Origin: Isoetes taiwanensis
Lineage: Eukaryota; Streptophyta; Lycopodiopsida; Isoetales; Isoetaceae
Assembly (NCBI GenBank): GCA_021234155.1
Contig: JAJEKV010000097.1
Coordinates: 2,804,477-2,868,476 of the forward strand
DNA length: 64,000 bases
Reading direction: 5' to 3'
The position numbers and the translations under genes were made by a program. This document shows positions 35,595-47,299 of this stretch, one piece after another (the first letter of the stretch is position 1; the number at the start of each line of letters is the position of its first letter). The notes below the pieces were generated by a model, which saw only the letters and a list, made by a program, of their open reading frames with translations, was not told where the DNA came from and searched no databases.

Positions 35595-35883
35595 GATGGG
35601 AAAGGCCTTAGGCAGGGTTGTCCGCTTGCCCCTTTCTTTTCACTATTATTATTACGATGCCAGGACTCTCCAGTACGCCCCGATGGGCGATAGTCTCATT
35701 CTTGAAACTACGCATGGTGGCGGCTCTCAAATAATCGCAACCGCAGGTTTGGCGTGACCGCGTTCCTCTTGGATTTGAGGCGGTGAAGGGAGATGGCGTG
35801 GTCAAAGCGGCTTTAGACATCTTCCCTTACCGGTACATTTCGTTAGTGTAAATGCTATTAAATTTGGGCACTTGATAGTCCGG
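35595..35883 (+). mobile_element. duplication spacer with LINE reverse-transcriptase fragment
   Basis: These 289 bases separate the two 20-kb copies and are absent after copy B. The plus strand encodes GLRQGCPLAPFF at 35,604-35,639. This is the signature of the non-LTR (LINE) reverse transcriptase block just before the catalytic FADD box (consensus G-L/V-R-Q-G-C/D-P-L). The rest of the element is missing: the frame ends at 35,693 and no catalytic motif or endonuclease is visible. The open frame starts inside copy A, so it is a chimera and not a gene. A 5'-truncated insertion or breakpoint filler fits. Confidence 0.6.
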
Positions 35884-36494
35884 CCTAGGTGGCATTAATG
35901 TCGACATTGAACACTCGCCATAGGCAATAGAGCGAAATTTATACGACGTTGGACTTACTTGATATTAGATAGATCATAGTGAGCTTATCCGCAGGCCCGG
36001 TGTTGAATAGAAACGGGGAAAATCCGTGATCAATGAATGTAACCAGCGGAAGAATGCTGCGCCAAGAAAACCAAGAAGAAAGCGTAAAGAAAGATTAAAG
36101 AAAGAAAGCGCGAGAGGATTCGCCAAGAAAAGCGCTGACGCCAGAATCACCTGCAGGATTTAAGCGCTGACTAGCCAGCCGCATCGCCTTACAAAGAAAG
36201 TTCGCCTAGGCGCACGAAAGCGCGCCTGCGGTAATGATTGGCGGCGCCTGACAAATTGCAACGTCTGCGTCGTGGCATGGTCGCATTAGAAGTGGGAAAC
36301 ACGGCGGCGGCAAAGAGGGCTTTAAAGGCAAAATTACAATTTTCAAAGCAGGCCGATTCAAATTTGGGCAGGTGGCGGTCAATTTCAATATCTGATGAGG
36401 AATTTTGACTTGCCATGTTAATTGAGTAAATTTTTAATTTATGTTCAAATTTGGGCGGGCGGAAGGCGTTTAGGCGAAATATATTAAATTTCAA

Positions 36495-36670
36495 ATTGAA
36501 TTGTGGCGACATGGGCGCTGGACCGCCTGAGCATGGCGGGCGTGGGCGGGCTGGGCGGGCATGGGCGCTGGGCCCTTCATGGGCTTGCAGGCGGGCGTGG
36601 CGGGCTGGCGGGCATGGCGCTGGGCCTTGAGCATGGGCGCTGAGCCAGCTGACGGAGCTAGTTGGCCACT
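36495..36670. repeat. GC-rich GCGGGCATGGGCGCTGG minisatellite (copy B)
   Basis: Irregular repeats of GGGCGCTGG, GCGGGCATG and GGCGGGCGTGG run for about 170 bases. It is longer than its copy A counterpart (16,110-16,270). It has no gene; open frames on both strands are a by-product of GC content. Confidence 0.75.
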
Positions 36671-37149
36671 TCTTTTGAAGCTTCTCATTTCGCTTTATTC
36701 GTTTCCCCGATTCGGCTCCAGCGCCCCTGACATGGCCGTCGGCGCCCGGCGCCTAACCGCGGCTGACGCACACAGTACTGGCGCCAGCGCTAAAGCAACC
36801 CTTTTTCATCCTTTTTTTAGATTTACGGCGCCATTTCCACATGATTCAGCCTCAACACATCTAGATACACACGGTTTCGGACCCATAAATTCAAAGTAGC
36901 GAAATGGAAATGGACAGTGGAGCTCACTCAAAATGTGTGTGGAGGCGAGGAGGCTAGCTTACCTCAAAGAATGCAATTATGTCGTCTACTTGCATTGTTT
37001 GTTGGGCTAAATGGCACCACTTGGCCGCTTCTATTTAGATGCCTAATATTAACCACTTTAAGTCTTATAGTTGACAAATACGGCCATTGGAGTGATTGAG
37101 TGCACTTTAGGAGTCTGCTTCTTTAGAATGCCTAGTAAGCACCTCTACG

Positions 37150-37350
37150 GTCTTTGATTTATTTGTTGGCAAATGGCGCCATAGGCGCCATTTTGCAGAG
37201 AGTGTGTATACATTTGGGACTTGTTGTTGTAAAATGGCGCCATGGCGCCATTTGATGTGTGATAGCTTACCATGGGGCCTTGTTGTTGAAATGGCGCCAT
37301 AAACAGCCATTTGATGTCATCAGCATACATTTGGAGACTTGTTGTTGTAA
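37150..37350. repeat. 55-60 bp tandem repeat with intact GGCGCC palindromes (copy B)
   Basis: This is the same array as 16,745-16,980. Here the palindromes read AAATGGCGCCATAGGCGCCA and AAATGGCGCCATGGCGCCAT where copy A mostly has GGCC. Four units of the TTTGGGACTTGTTGTTG phrase are visible. Confidence 0.8.
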
Positions 37351-37404
37351 GTAAACCATGGCATGTTTTATCTGCGTCCAGGTCAACTTTAACACTAATG
37401 GAGT

Positions 37405-37695
37405 CAGTGACATATGTATTCTCTATACAAATCGCGGGTGCCTCGTGGGTGGAGCCACTCTCCTTCCAACCATCTTAGAATATTTGGAAGGGGAGGGGCT
37501 CGGGGCCAGGTCAGTATCGATGGTCGTCTTCCGTTGTATACTGTGGCTTCGAAGGATTACCGTGGCGCCCATGGCGCCATTTAGTCGCATGCCCTTGTGC
37601 ATTTGTGCTCTCTCCTCTGAATGGCGAGGTGCCTCCACGGTCAGATCCACTCTCCTTGAACCATCTTCCTCGAATATTGCGAAGGGAGTGGACAC
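37405..37695. repeat. two diverged copies of a repeat unit (copy B)
   Basis: This is the counterpart of 17,010-17,345. CTCTCCTTCCAACCATCTT with GAATATTTGG recurs as CTCTCCTTGAACCATCTTCC with GAATATTGCG, again around a GGCGCCATTTAG palindrome half. Confidence 0.65.
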
Positions 37696-37859
37696 CGACT
37701 GGTGAAACCCTCTTCCCGACCAAGCAGCGAGGGGATGAGCGCCGAGCAGCCTCAGTGCTTATGCTGGACTCACCTTTCTAAATAAACGCAGGCGCCATTT
37801 ACCAACCGTTATGCACTGCTTGTTCCTAACCATTTCTTGATGCCTCTTTGTTATTCACG

Positions 37860-40800
37860 GTCCTCTTTGTTGCGGCTATCTTACGTGCGGAAACACAATT
37901 TCAGCTCGACCGAGACTATGATGCGATGAGCCGGAACCTTGGTGCATGGAAATGTCCCGGGTGAAGCCCCTCTGCTGCTACGGGCTCGAAGGAGAGGAAG
38001 CTTCTGCCTCCTTATAAAGGAGCAGTTAGAAGCTTGACATTTGACGGGTATCTTGGTTCAAATGAAGTTTGGTTTGCCAGAAGCGGTGCGAGTTGGTTCG
38101 GGTGCAGCGAGGATACTTTAATGATAATTGTACCTGTGAATTTGGAGTTTTATGATCCCAGCATGATATGCCTTTAGCATTGCAAATGTAAGTGGTTCGG
38201 CCGAAGAAGCAAGGGTGAAGTATTTAGCAGGTAGTACTGCTTGACTTTGAAGAGTGACATCAAAGTCCACAAGAAATCTGGGGGCTATGATTCTTCACTG
38301 TCGGATGAGCAGTGAAAAACTACTTCGACCGTTTAACCAAACAATACAGCAATGAAACTACATTGTGGACACGGCTGGCTAAAATCGGTGAGCAAGAAAG
38401 AAGACAAGACAACCTAGGGATACACACACGTAAAACCAAAAGACTCCTCATCTTCTCACGAGGATGTCAAAGGAAGCCGGAGGAAGGAAGGCGGGTAGAG
38501 GAAAGTTAAGAGAAAGGATCACAAAAGATCCGGATATGAAAGAGAGGAAAAGAAGCAAGCTAAGAAAGAAAGGAAGAGAAAAGGAAGAAGGAAGATGAAA
38601 GAAAGAAGGAAAAGAAGGAAAAGAAAAAGAAGGAAAAGATGAGAGGCGAGAGGCGAAGGAAGGAAAGGCGAGGCGGAAAGGAGGAAAGGAAGTGGAGACA
38701 GAAACGGATGGGAAAAAGAAGAAAAGCACAGAGCCGGAGGCCATTCAAGAGGAGAGGACACACAAAAACGGAGGCGCAGGACTGCCAATCTGCTGAGTCC
38801 ACAAAGTGGTGAGTGAACCTCGAGCCCAGAGGCATAAGCGAGGATCTGGGACACCCGGCCAAAAGGGTCCCCATTAAGCGAGCTAAAGAAGGTCACATTA
38901 AGAATAGCTCGGCACTTGCCTTAGAGGTGCTGCCGTCTTAGAATTGGAAGGTCGGGAAGAGGAAAAAATACTGCTGTGAAAATTCACGATCACGGCATCT
39001 GTTCCTCTAAATTCATCACATTCATTAAAAAAAATAAATATTCAAATTATATCAAGAGGCACGTAAATCGTCATCTAGACCAAGGAATGGAGCACGTCAA
39101 AACTTCTGATGAAGTCCTTCGAGAGGGCCACATCCGGTCTTCACTCCGTGATGTATGATTCCATTCAATCCCCTCACAAACAATGGTCCCTTGAAACCGA
39201 GGATGACCTCCTTGGGGATGCACTGTATATAGTGAATGGTAATCATTCGATTATAAAATTGCTTTCAGCTTGTATGTATGAAGACTCGGCACACCAAAGT
39301 CAAGAGCAAATGTCAAAGATTTATCTTGAGCAGATTATGGAGTGTTATACAACACGATCAGCAAGCAGGAATGCGGCTCGATTGTGAGAAGTCAATGATA
39401 CACTCAATGCGAAGACTATTTTCAAAACCCATTCGTGATAACACCTTCCCTCTTGTGACAATATGCTCTATCTTGGGAAGCTTTGATGATCCACCATGGA
39501 GCGGGCAATCTCGCTTCGAACCATACAAGGTACATGTTTTAATTTTACGCAAGATTATGAAATGGCCATGGCGCCGTTTAAGCGAGAAATATGGCCATTT
39601 CCTCCTGCACTCTGGCGCCATTTGCTCATTAAATATTAGTCTAACTTCTTGTTGTTTCAGTTATAAGCTTTGGTGAAGTTACCATCGTGGTAAGCATCTA
39701 AAGATTTCAACCGATGGGTCTTCATGCGGAGGATATTTTTCGATTATTCGTGTCCCTATGGAACTTGTGGAAATCTTGCAAGCTAAAAAGACAACAAGGG
39801 ACAAACTATTACCTGTGTGGGCAAAAAGAATCGACTACTTGATCGGACCTACGAAAGTGCATGAGGGGTATGGACTACAGTATCCGGGTTGTTCAGTCTC
39901 TTTGGATAGAGCCTTCGTCAAGGTCACCGATTGATTATCTGGGTAAGCAATTCTTCAAAGGCAAGGGCAAAGACACTGGAATATATCTTTCTTGAAGAAG
40001 GAATTTTTTATATCGTGAGGATAATTTTTAGAAGTTCAAGTCCTTCATGATCTCGATCTTCTTGATCTTAGGAGCTTCGAGGATCTATTTGATTTCATAG
40101 CCACCTTGCATAGTAAGTGGGTTTAATAGGAGTGAGCAAGGAAGGCATTTTCCGATGGCGATGCCACTGCCTTGGCAAGATTCATACATAATGATGTATA
40201 CTTGAAGAGAGGATCTTTTGAAGACTTAGTTGCGAAGTTGAACTATGAATGACAAGGGACAAGTTGTTTTGCACTCATGTGCACGTTATGTGATTGCCTT
40301 ACAGACACTAGAGGCATATTTCCAATGTGGACAAACCACACTAACAAATTTCTGTCTGGTGCAAGAACACACAGTGATTCTTTTGGATAGTGGTCTTTAC
40401 GAGGCCGAACACAACTTTGCATTTCATGCATGTTGGATGATCTGGATTCCGGATCGAGTTTATATTATGGCACATGTATGAGGAACGATACAAGAATCCG
40501 CCTCCCGAGGAGTTGGAGGCCCATTCACTGAGTGTATGCCACAAGAATTCGAGGCCAGCAGGGGTCCTCCTGTCTCGAAGCAAATTGACCTCAGTTCCCC
40601 TTCAGCGATCATCCTCAGGCGCCACGGTTCCTGTGCCCTAACGAAGAAGGCGAAGGCGGAGGCAGGGCTGGGCGGGAAGCTACTGGCAATGATTCAGTCA
40701 CAGTGGCAAGGCTTGCAGAGGACTATAGTACTTGAGGAAACCATTTGGGGCTGCTACCGTACTCGCACTCGTCAGAAAAATGGAAAAATTCAGAATGGGG

Positions 40801-41230
40801 AAGTTGATTACTTCTCAGCCTTTTATCAAGCTTCATTCTTTGAATAAGAGATTTTGCATTATTTGGAAAGTGACGCTTAAAGCATGAGTGCCTCGACAGT
40901 TCGATAAACACCACCCAATCCTACCAACTCCGTTGTTCAGGACAGAGACCTACTCCGCTGAATAAGAAAGCCGAGATCCACCAAATCGAGATGCCCAAGC
41001 TCCACCCGAGCGTGGGACTATGATGTGATCAAGAATACACAATTCATCACCGACATTCTTGATGATCCCAATTCACCGCCACGCCGCTCGAGGAAGCTTT
41101 GGAGATCCATGGTTAAGCTTTTCTAGCCATGGCCCTCGCTCATACTAACCTCGATCCTTTTGTGGAGCCTATTCCTCGATGAGGGAACCCCTCAATTTTC
41201 TATGAAAATAATGTAAATTGTACACTAATA
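37860..41230 (+). pseudogene. long frame-broken coding-like region (copy B)
   Basis: This is the counterpart of 17,480-21,010. The Lys/Glu-rich segment (38,530-38,700) is present, but in this copy no long plus-strand frame crosses it. The cleanest part is 39,109-39,387 (92 codons), with DALYIVNGNHSIIKLLSACM then EQMSKIYLEQIMECY, followed by 39,278-39,676 in another frame. A second readable piece, 40,245-40,481, contains ALQTLEAYFQCGQTT and HTVILLDSGLYEAEH. Conservation of these pieces across copies suggests a once-functional protein. I do not recognise the family. Confidence 0.35.
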
Positions 41231-41239
41231 CTTTGTAAA

Positions 41240-43370
41240 TGTGACTACCTCTTCCGAAGTTTTGCTTTAATTTGCAAATTTTTTTAATATGCAAATCTAT
41301 GAATTGAATTTTTAACTATTTTTGTGATGTTAATATATTTCTCCGAATTTCATTACATGCAATGCTAGAATTTTTAATGGGCGTCAATAAATGGCACTTT
41401 AGATGCATATTTTTTTAAATGGCGCACAATTGCTCAAAAATTGGCATAAAGTTACTAAAAAAGGATTTTTCATTCTAATTGAATCCGCGGAATTTCTCAT
41501 TTTAATGAAATTGTGCTTCTATATTCTTGCTATTAGGAGTAACATTGCCAAGAAATTCAATGGACATGGTTGGTTCTACACTTGAAAATATATGCATAAA
41601 AAGAAGATTCAACCTCTTTCTTCTAAATTTACTAAAATGCCTAGTTATATCCCTATATTTTACACAATAAAAATGCTAGCCTTCAAAACGATGTAAATTA
41701 TTTATCGATACAATGAGCTTAGGAATATTGTTCCAATGTACGATATCTATTAATCCCTATATTACATAAGCCTCGACCATTGAATCCTAGAACATTATTA
41801 TCCAATATGAAGATTTTATAATCTCTACATCATGTATCCTGGCTTATTCTCGCATTATAAAATAACATGATAGCATTTAGATATTTTCAGGACTTGTACT
41901 ACTTTATGGATGAGTTTATTATGCTAGATTCTTTAGTTTAACGTCATCCCACTCAATTATGTGCCCTAAGTCTATAATCGGTTATCTTTAACCACGCCTC
42001 CTAAATTGTGTTGAATTGAGTTAAAAGCACACACCTTATATGCAACAAAGTGATAGCCATACCAGGCCTTATTATGGGAAGGAAAATGATGCTTTATAGT
42101 TGTTTATTGGTGCCTCATGCATTATGAAAAAGCATAATCATTAGATGATCATTTGAGGCCAGATGATGAAATAATGTAATTGTGGGGATGCCTAGATGTT
42201 GTGTACTAGACACGACATCACACTATGCCTATATGTTCAAATGAACTATAATCACGACCTATTTACATTGGACTCCGAAAAACTTCTAGAGATGGCATGG
42301 GAGATGGATTGTTCTGATGTGAGTGCACGAGAGGCAGAAAAATTTTGTAGACAAGCCAATTTAGGACTAACTTTTAACCTAGTAAGAGTATGTTTATTGT
42401 ATGGAATGATATTTATACATTTGTTGTATTAGATAAGTATGTTGAAGAAACATATCGTTCATGGCATCCTTTTTGCACAATTCTTAGGTATATGCTATTC
42501 TATTACAATTTTCTGGCCAAGAAGTGAACATTTCTCCCAAAAAATAGCCTTGGCTAAATTTTTACTAAATGCGCAATTCTCCTCTTAGCAATGGGTTTCC
42601 AATTTACCTCAGTCCACAAGTTTAATCAGACCTTTGGCAAAATCTCCACAAATCTTCTTGCATTCTTCCCTTATTCTTGGCCGATTCTTATTGGATCCCC
42701 ATCTTTTGCTTCTCCTCAAATGCTACCTTCAACAAAACAATGTGAGAGGGGTTGAGAAATTTGAGATATAACATGTATAACATTATGCAATGTTATATCA
42801 CTCCCAAGACAATCTATGACATCCTCGATCTTGCGAGAAATGACAACTTCTAGGTTCTACATTTCAAGCATTGATATATAATGATCGAAATGATGATGTT
42901 TGTCATTCTCATAGCTTAATAAAATTTAAGAGACATTCACCTTTTCTTTTTCAAAAGTCGTATGAACTTTGGAACATTGTGAAGACCATTTCATATAAAC
43001 TTTTCGCAATACCTTTACTACCATGGTGCTGAAATTAAAGTCTTGTAGATGTTTCACATGTCTAAGTTGAGAAAAGTTATGTATGCAAGTGCTGAATGGT
43101 GAGAAAAACATTGGTGAGAAAATATCACAAATCTGACAAAAATAAGGCAACTAGAGACCCATGGATACCATTGTACTTATATTTATATATTTAAGGAACC
43201 AAGGATTTGGCGGATAAGATAAGAATTTGTGGAAATTATTATTTACAAGAATACTTGTGCACAAACTCGTAGTCTCCTCCTAGCAAATGATCCATCATGT
43301 CCTCCTATTGTTTTGCAATTAATGATTTAAAATAAAACTATAATATAAAAGCTATAATATTACGTGTCGG
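41240..43370. other. AT-rich interval without recognised gene (copy B)
   Basis: This is the counterpart of 21,011-23,165, with no supported gene. The plus-strand frame at 42,196-42,432 is not open in copy A because of indels. Confidence 0.5.
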
Positions 43371-43374
43371 GTAC

Positions 43375-44216
43375 ATCCGACCATTCATAAATGATAACCC
43401 TTCGTCTAACCTCGCCCTCTAGCCACCAAAAGAAATAGTGAACATTCAGCAAAAGCATGAATCATTTCTTAGAATTTGCTTTTGAATCATTTCTTAGAAT
43501 TTGAGCTACCTTTTTATCCTTTCCATATAATAATAGCGCTTATCGGTTTAATGTCGAGTTCAATGTAGCGTAATGGCGAATTTAGTGACTTACTCTTATT
43601 CGAGTCTATGTATGTATCACCTGGTAGTAGCCGAGCTCTCAGATTGATGAATCATGCTTCATGCAGATGTGTTCATGAGCCGAGAGAAAATGCCTAAAGT
43701 TTAACCGCATACCAAACCAACTTTATTCAATTAAAACCATGTTCTTGAATAAAAACTATTGCAGTTCTATCAAATGTTAATCTAGATAGAGAAAAGGCTA
43801 AAACTATTGTTGCCTCTAAAATCTTACCTTTGTACCATTGCTTCAACAACAACTTTTAACTCAAACAAAGTGATTCATTCCAAAGATGTTCCATATGCAC
43901 CCAAAGACAACTAATTTTTTTAAAAGGGAAAAGTGTTTGCCTGATAAAGCACATACGGGTTTTGTATAGGCCATGCCTAAGATTAATCGAAGATTTGCCT
44001 GATGTAGTTGAAAGCTAATGCTCCAAATCTCTTGTCCGACATAAATCTTGCAAACTTTGGAACTTGCCAACCCGAACCAAAAGAAGTTGTGGTCTGCAAT
44101 CTGTAAAAGCAGTTCGATCTAGCAAAGGGAAAACCGTGATTCATGGCCATTGATGATCGCCTCTGAAGGTTACCAAGAAATGGGAGGGCTTCTTGACATT
44201 TCTTTGCGGCTGCCAT
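43375..44216 (-). CDS. candidate exons of an unidentified minus-strand gene (copy B)
   Basis: This is the counterpart of 23,172-24,011. On the minus strand the 44,216-43,983 stretch is open for 77 codons (HGFPFARSNCFYRLQTTTSF, then WQVPKFARFMSDKRFGALAF). The exon near 43,910 reads VVFGCIWNIFGMNHF where copy A reads VVFGYDMEHAGTNHF, so residues change but the frame is kept. The family is unknown. The clustered replacements within a kept frame are odd and could be consensus error. Confidence 0.3.
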
Positions 44217-45475
44217 GATGCTTGGGCATGCAGTGTCTGGCCTAGGATGGAAGCGAGCTTGGGCTCTGCTATTTGGTTATCTAAGAGGGTAAGCTCATAA
44301 TGGATGAATGTATTTGACTACTATAGCAAGGCTGGTCCTCAAAATTTATAACCCATGGTAAGAAATCCAAAGGTTTCAAGCAAGGTAGAAGGCGGACCGG
44401 AGATGGAAGGATTTCACCTCAAAAACATCCCCATACATGAATGAAATGAGTGCCAGAGATTGTGTGGCCAGGATCTAGCCGGTAAAATCGCATGAGTAAA
44501 TCTCCCGGACCTCTGGCTGTAAGCGGGTGGATGCCTCAAATTGGGCTTTGAGCGCTTTGCGCAGGAAGAGCAGCTTTACTTTTAGGAGCGACCTTAGGCG
44601 GATTGCAGTGCAGCCTTGTCCCAGCAGATCTCATCTATACGCCCAATTTGCAGGCAGATCTTCATCGATGGATCCTAACTGGGTTTTGTCCGTTTTCTTT
44701 GTCTTTAGCTATACCGTTCAGCCACAAGTTCCTGCAGTTTGAGTCATCCAGAAGATCTGACCTTGGAATCTTAGCCAAAATAAAGAATTTGTACCCAATT
44801 CCTTAGATTTATCTGTTCTTCTCAAAACATGTTGTTGCAAGAAGGGAGACATTTTCCGCCATGCAGCCTAAATAGCATACATTGTATGTTTTTTCGTGAG
44901 ACCCGAAGGAAATATTTAGTCTTGATCTGGTAAAATAGAAATTAACCTTGATCGCCATGGCTATGGAGTTTAGCCATTGAACAGGGCCGGAATTGAGCAG
45001 GTCGGCTATTAATGGCTTTGCTCTTTTTGTTTTGAAGTCTTTTTTTGTTTAAATGAAGACTTACACGTGTCTCTTCCAGAGTTTTTATTGATGAAAAAAT
45101 ATTAGGCTCAAACAAAAAATAATACTGCCTTATATATGTTTAGATAATCATTACGAGGAGACCAAAACTACTATGGCATATCTATAGGAGTCACAAAGGA
45201 TAATTTAATGGATGAATCACTTATATAGGGTGTATTATCATTTTAGGGGTCAATAATTTTTAGGGACCATCAATCTAAGCATATGCCACGGCCTTATGCC
45301 ACGCCATCAAATTCCAGCCTTCAACCGAGGTCAAGATAGGGTCAAATCCCCTTATATTTGACTTACCCTATCGACCAAGCAAACCATTGAATAAATACAA
45401 TCTTTGAAATTTGAAAGTTTGGCCAAGCAAAACAATGACCGGGAGTCGAACCCCGATTATAAGTTCAGGGACGCT
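44217..45475. other. interval without recognised gene (copy B)
   Basis: This is the counterpart of 24,012-25,360. It includes the stretch 44,930-45,210, which is nearly identical to copy A, and the tRNA T-arm-like element near 45,440. No gene supported. Confidence 0.45.
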
Positions 45476-45480
45476 CATCC

Positions 45481-45523
45481 AAGCATACTAGGTATCCCAC
45501 AAAGAGGGATGCCTGGTATGCTT
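45481..45523. repeat. 18-bp-stem hairpin (copy B)
   Basis: The same foldback as 25,372-25,413. Here the loop has one extra A and the right arm has one A-to-G change (CCTGGTATG), leaving a G-T wobble. The stem is therefore preserved. Confidence 0.9.
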
Positions 45524-45679
45524 AGGGCCCAAGCCCACTAACAAAACAAGCAGTCGATTACCCGTACATCATTTTACCACACAATTCCAAAGCAAACAGG
45601 TCAGTACCAACACATCATTTTAATACACAATTACGAACCAATTGCAGCCCCGCTCAAACTTATTCAACAAGTTATTCAC

Positions 45680-47295
45680 AAGCATTTACCACAACCAATT
45701 TCGGAACCAAAGAAAACCATACCTATTATACATCAAAACAATTTCAGCCTCCTCACAATGCAAATCCAGATCAAGGTTTATCAACTCTACAATAACAAAA
45801 TCACAAGCCAAGGAGAACGTAGCAAAAGAAATCAGTTCATAGCCGATCCACTTTGAGTGCCGCCTAATGACCGCATCTAGTTGCCATGTTCTTGCAACAA
45901 GCGAAAATACCACCATAAGGCTCATATGAGAACATAAGATGTACGAATTGAACGGGCACCTCAAATGTTCCCACTCCCACAACGGATATGGCATTGTCAA
46001 TTGACACATAGAACCCTCTAAGGCTGCTGAAAGCAAGCTGAAGGGGATGCCAATCCTATCGCCTCGGTTCCAACTTGGATAACACTATTCACGAACTCTG
46101 GCTTGAACAATCTTTGCCTCGATCTTCAGCGAAAACAATAATAGGATCCTGATGGGATGCCTCTACACAGGACGAAATAAAAGACTCCTGGGCAAAGACA
46201 CAAAGAAGTTGCTCCACCCTTCAAAGGTTCCTCCCATAACTCCCCAAGCAACTATAAACAAACAAAACTATGAAAACAAACCCAACTCAGACAATCAAGA
46301 GGCAACCAAGTTCATCACCCAACAGCCATGGTACGATCACCCCTTGTGCGATGGGATGTAATCTACACACCGTGCTCAAGTATCCACAACATCAGCTCCA
46401 CTATAAGAAGCATCATGAATATCCTCAAGTTATTATCTTGTTCATCAGCGGGAATAGCATCATCCCAATACCGCCTCCTCCCAGCCCATTTTCTTTCCAC
46501 AGTACAAAACCCGGCCAAGCGCCAAACAAGATGGTTCTCATATCCGGATGGCATGCAAAGTTGACTAGATTGAGTAGGACTCTCCATGCAGCCCTGACAC
46601 GGTGCTCATTAATATGGGCAATGTTAGAAGGGATAATCCAAGAACTAGACAAGGTAAATTTTCCGTAATCGAATCATCCTGGCCAAGATACAACAAACTA
46701 GCGGTCAATCTACGGTTCCGTGGTAATTCACAAAATGGGCAGCTTGATTCAACAAGTTTTTGTTATCAAGCACAACTAAATTTTTCGATTACCAGCTCCC
46801 CCATCTCAAATACAAATCCTTACGCTTTCTCGATGTGGTACCACTCACATTATGAAGATGGCGGTTATAATGAACCTTTCCCAATCCTTCATACGGTACC
46901 CAATCATACCCTCAAAACAATGAAGATCTAGTATTTTTAGGGCTTTGCATACCAATATCACACCACCAAGAGGCTTAGGAAACCCAATTGGAAATCTCTT
47001 TTTATGGCATCATTCATGGCCCTAGGACTCTTAAACCTGGCTCTAAAGAACAGCGACGTCTGGAAATGATCTACGGTAGCACCATGCTCCACATGGCCAC
47101 AGGCTCGAGCAAACACACCTCCGTTGCAAAACCCCACAAGGCCATCCATAAAAATTCATGGGCAATATCTTGCCCGGATGCACCTAAGGTAACACTCACA
47201 TCTAAGACATTCGATCTGCTCAACAAAACAAGGTCTTTGCGCCAAGGAGGGTTGCCCTCCGTGGACCTCGAGAGTGAACAAAACTCGAATTAAGG
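45680..47295 (-). pseudogene. decayed HUH/Rep-class replication endonuclease-like gene (copy B)
   Basis: This is the counterpart of 25,500-27,110. In this copy the 47,149-46,958 stretch keeps EHGATVDHFQ (47,089-47,060). That fits HUH motif II in its H-x-Q form and is followed by SPRAMNDAIKRDF. The SSSWIIPSNIAHINEHR block lies at 46,649-46,600 with RAAWRVLLNLVNF after it. The motif III segment is frame-shifted here but present in copy A. Together the copies show motif II, motif III and two downstream family blocks in the right order on one strand. No intact protein is encoded in either copy. Confidence 0.4.
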
Positions 47296-47299
47296 CATT

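Noticed and set aside
35511-35693. A 60-codon protein-coding gene
   Set aside because: The frame crosses the copy A boundary into LINE sequence, so it is a junction chimera.
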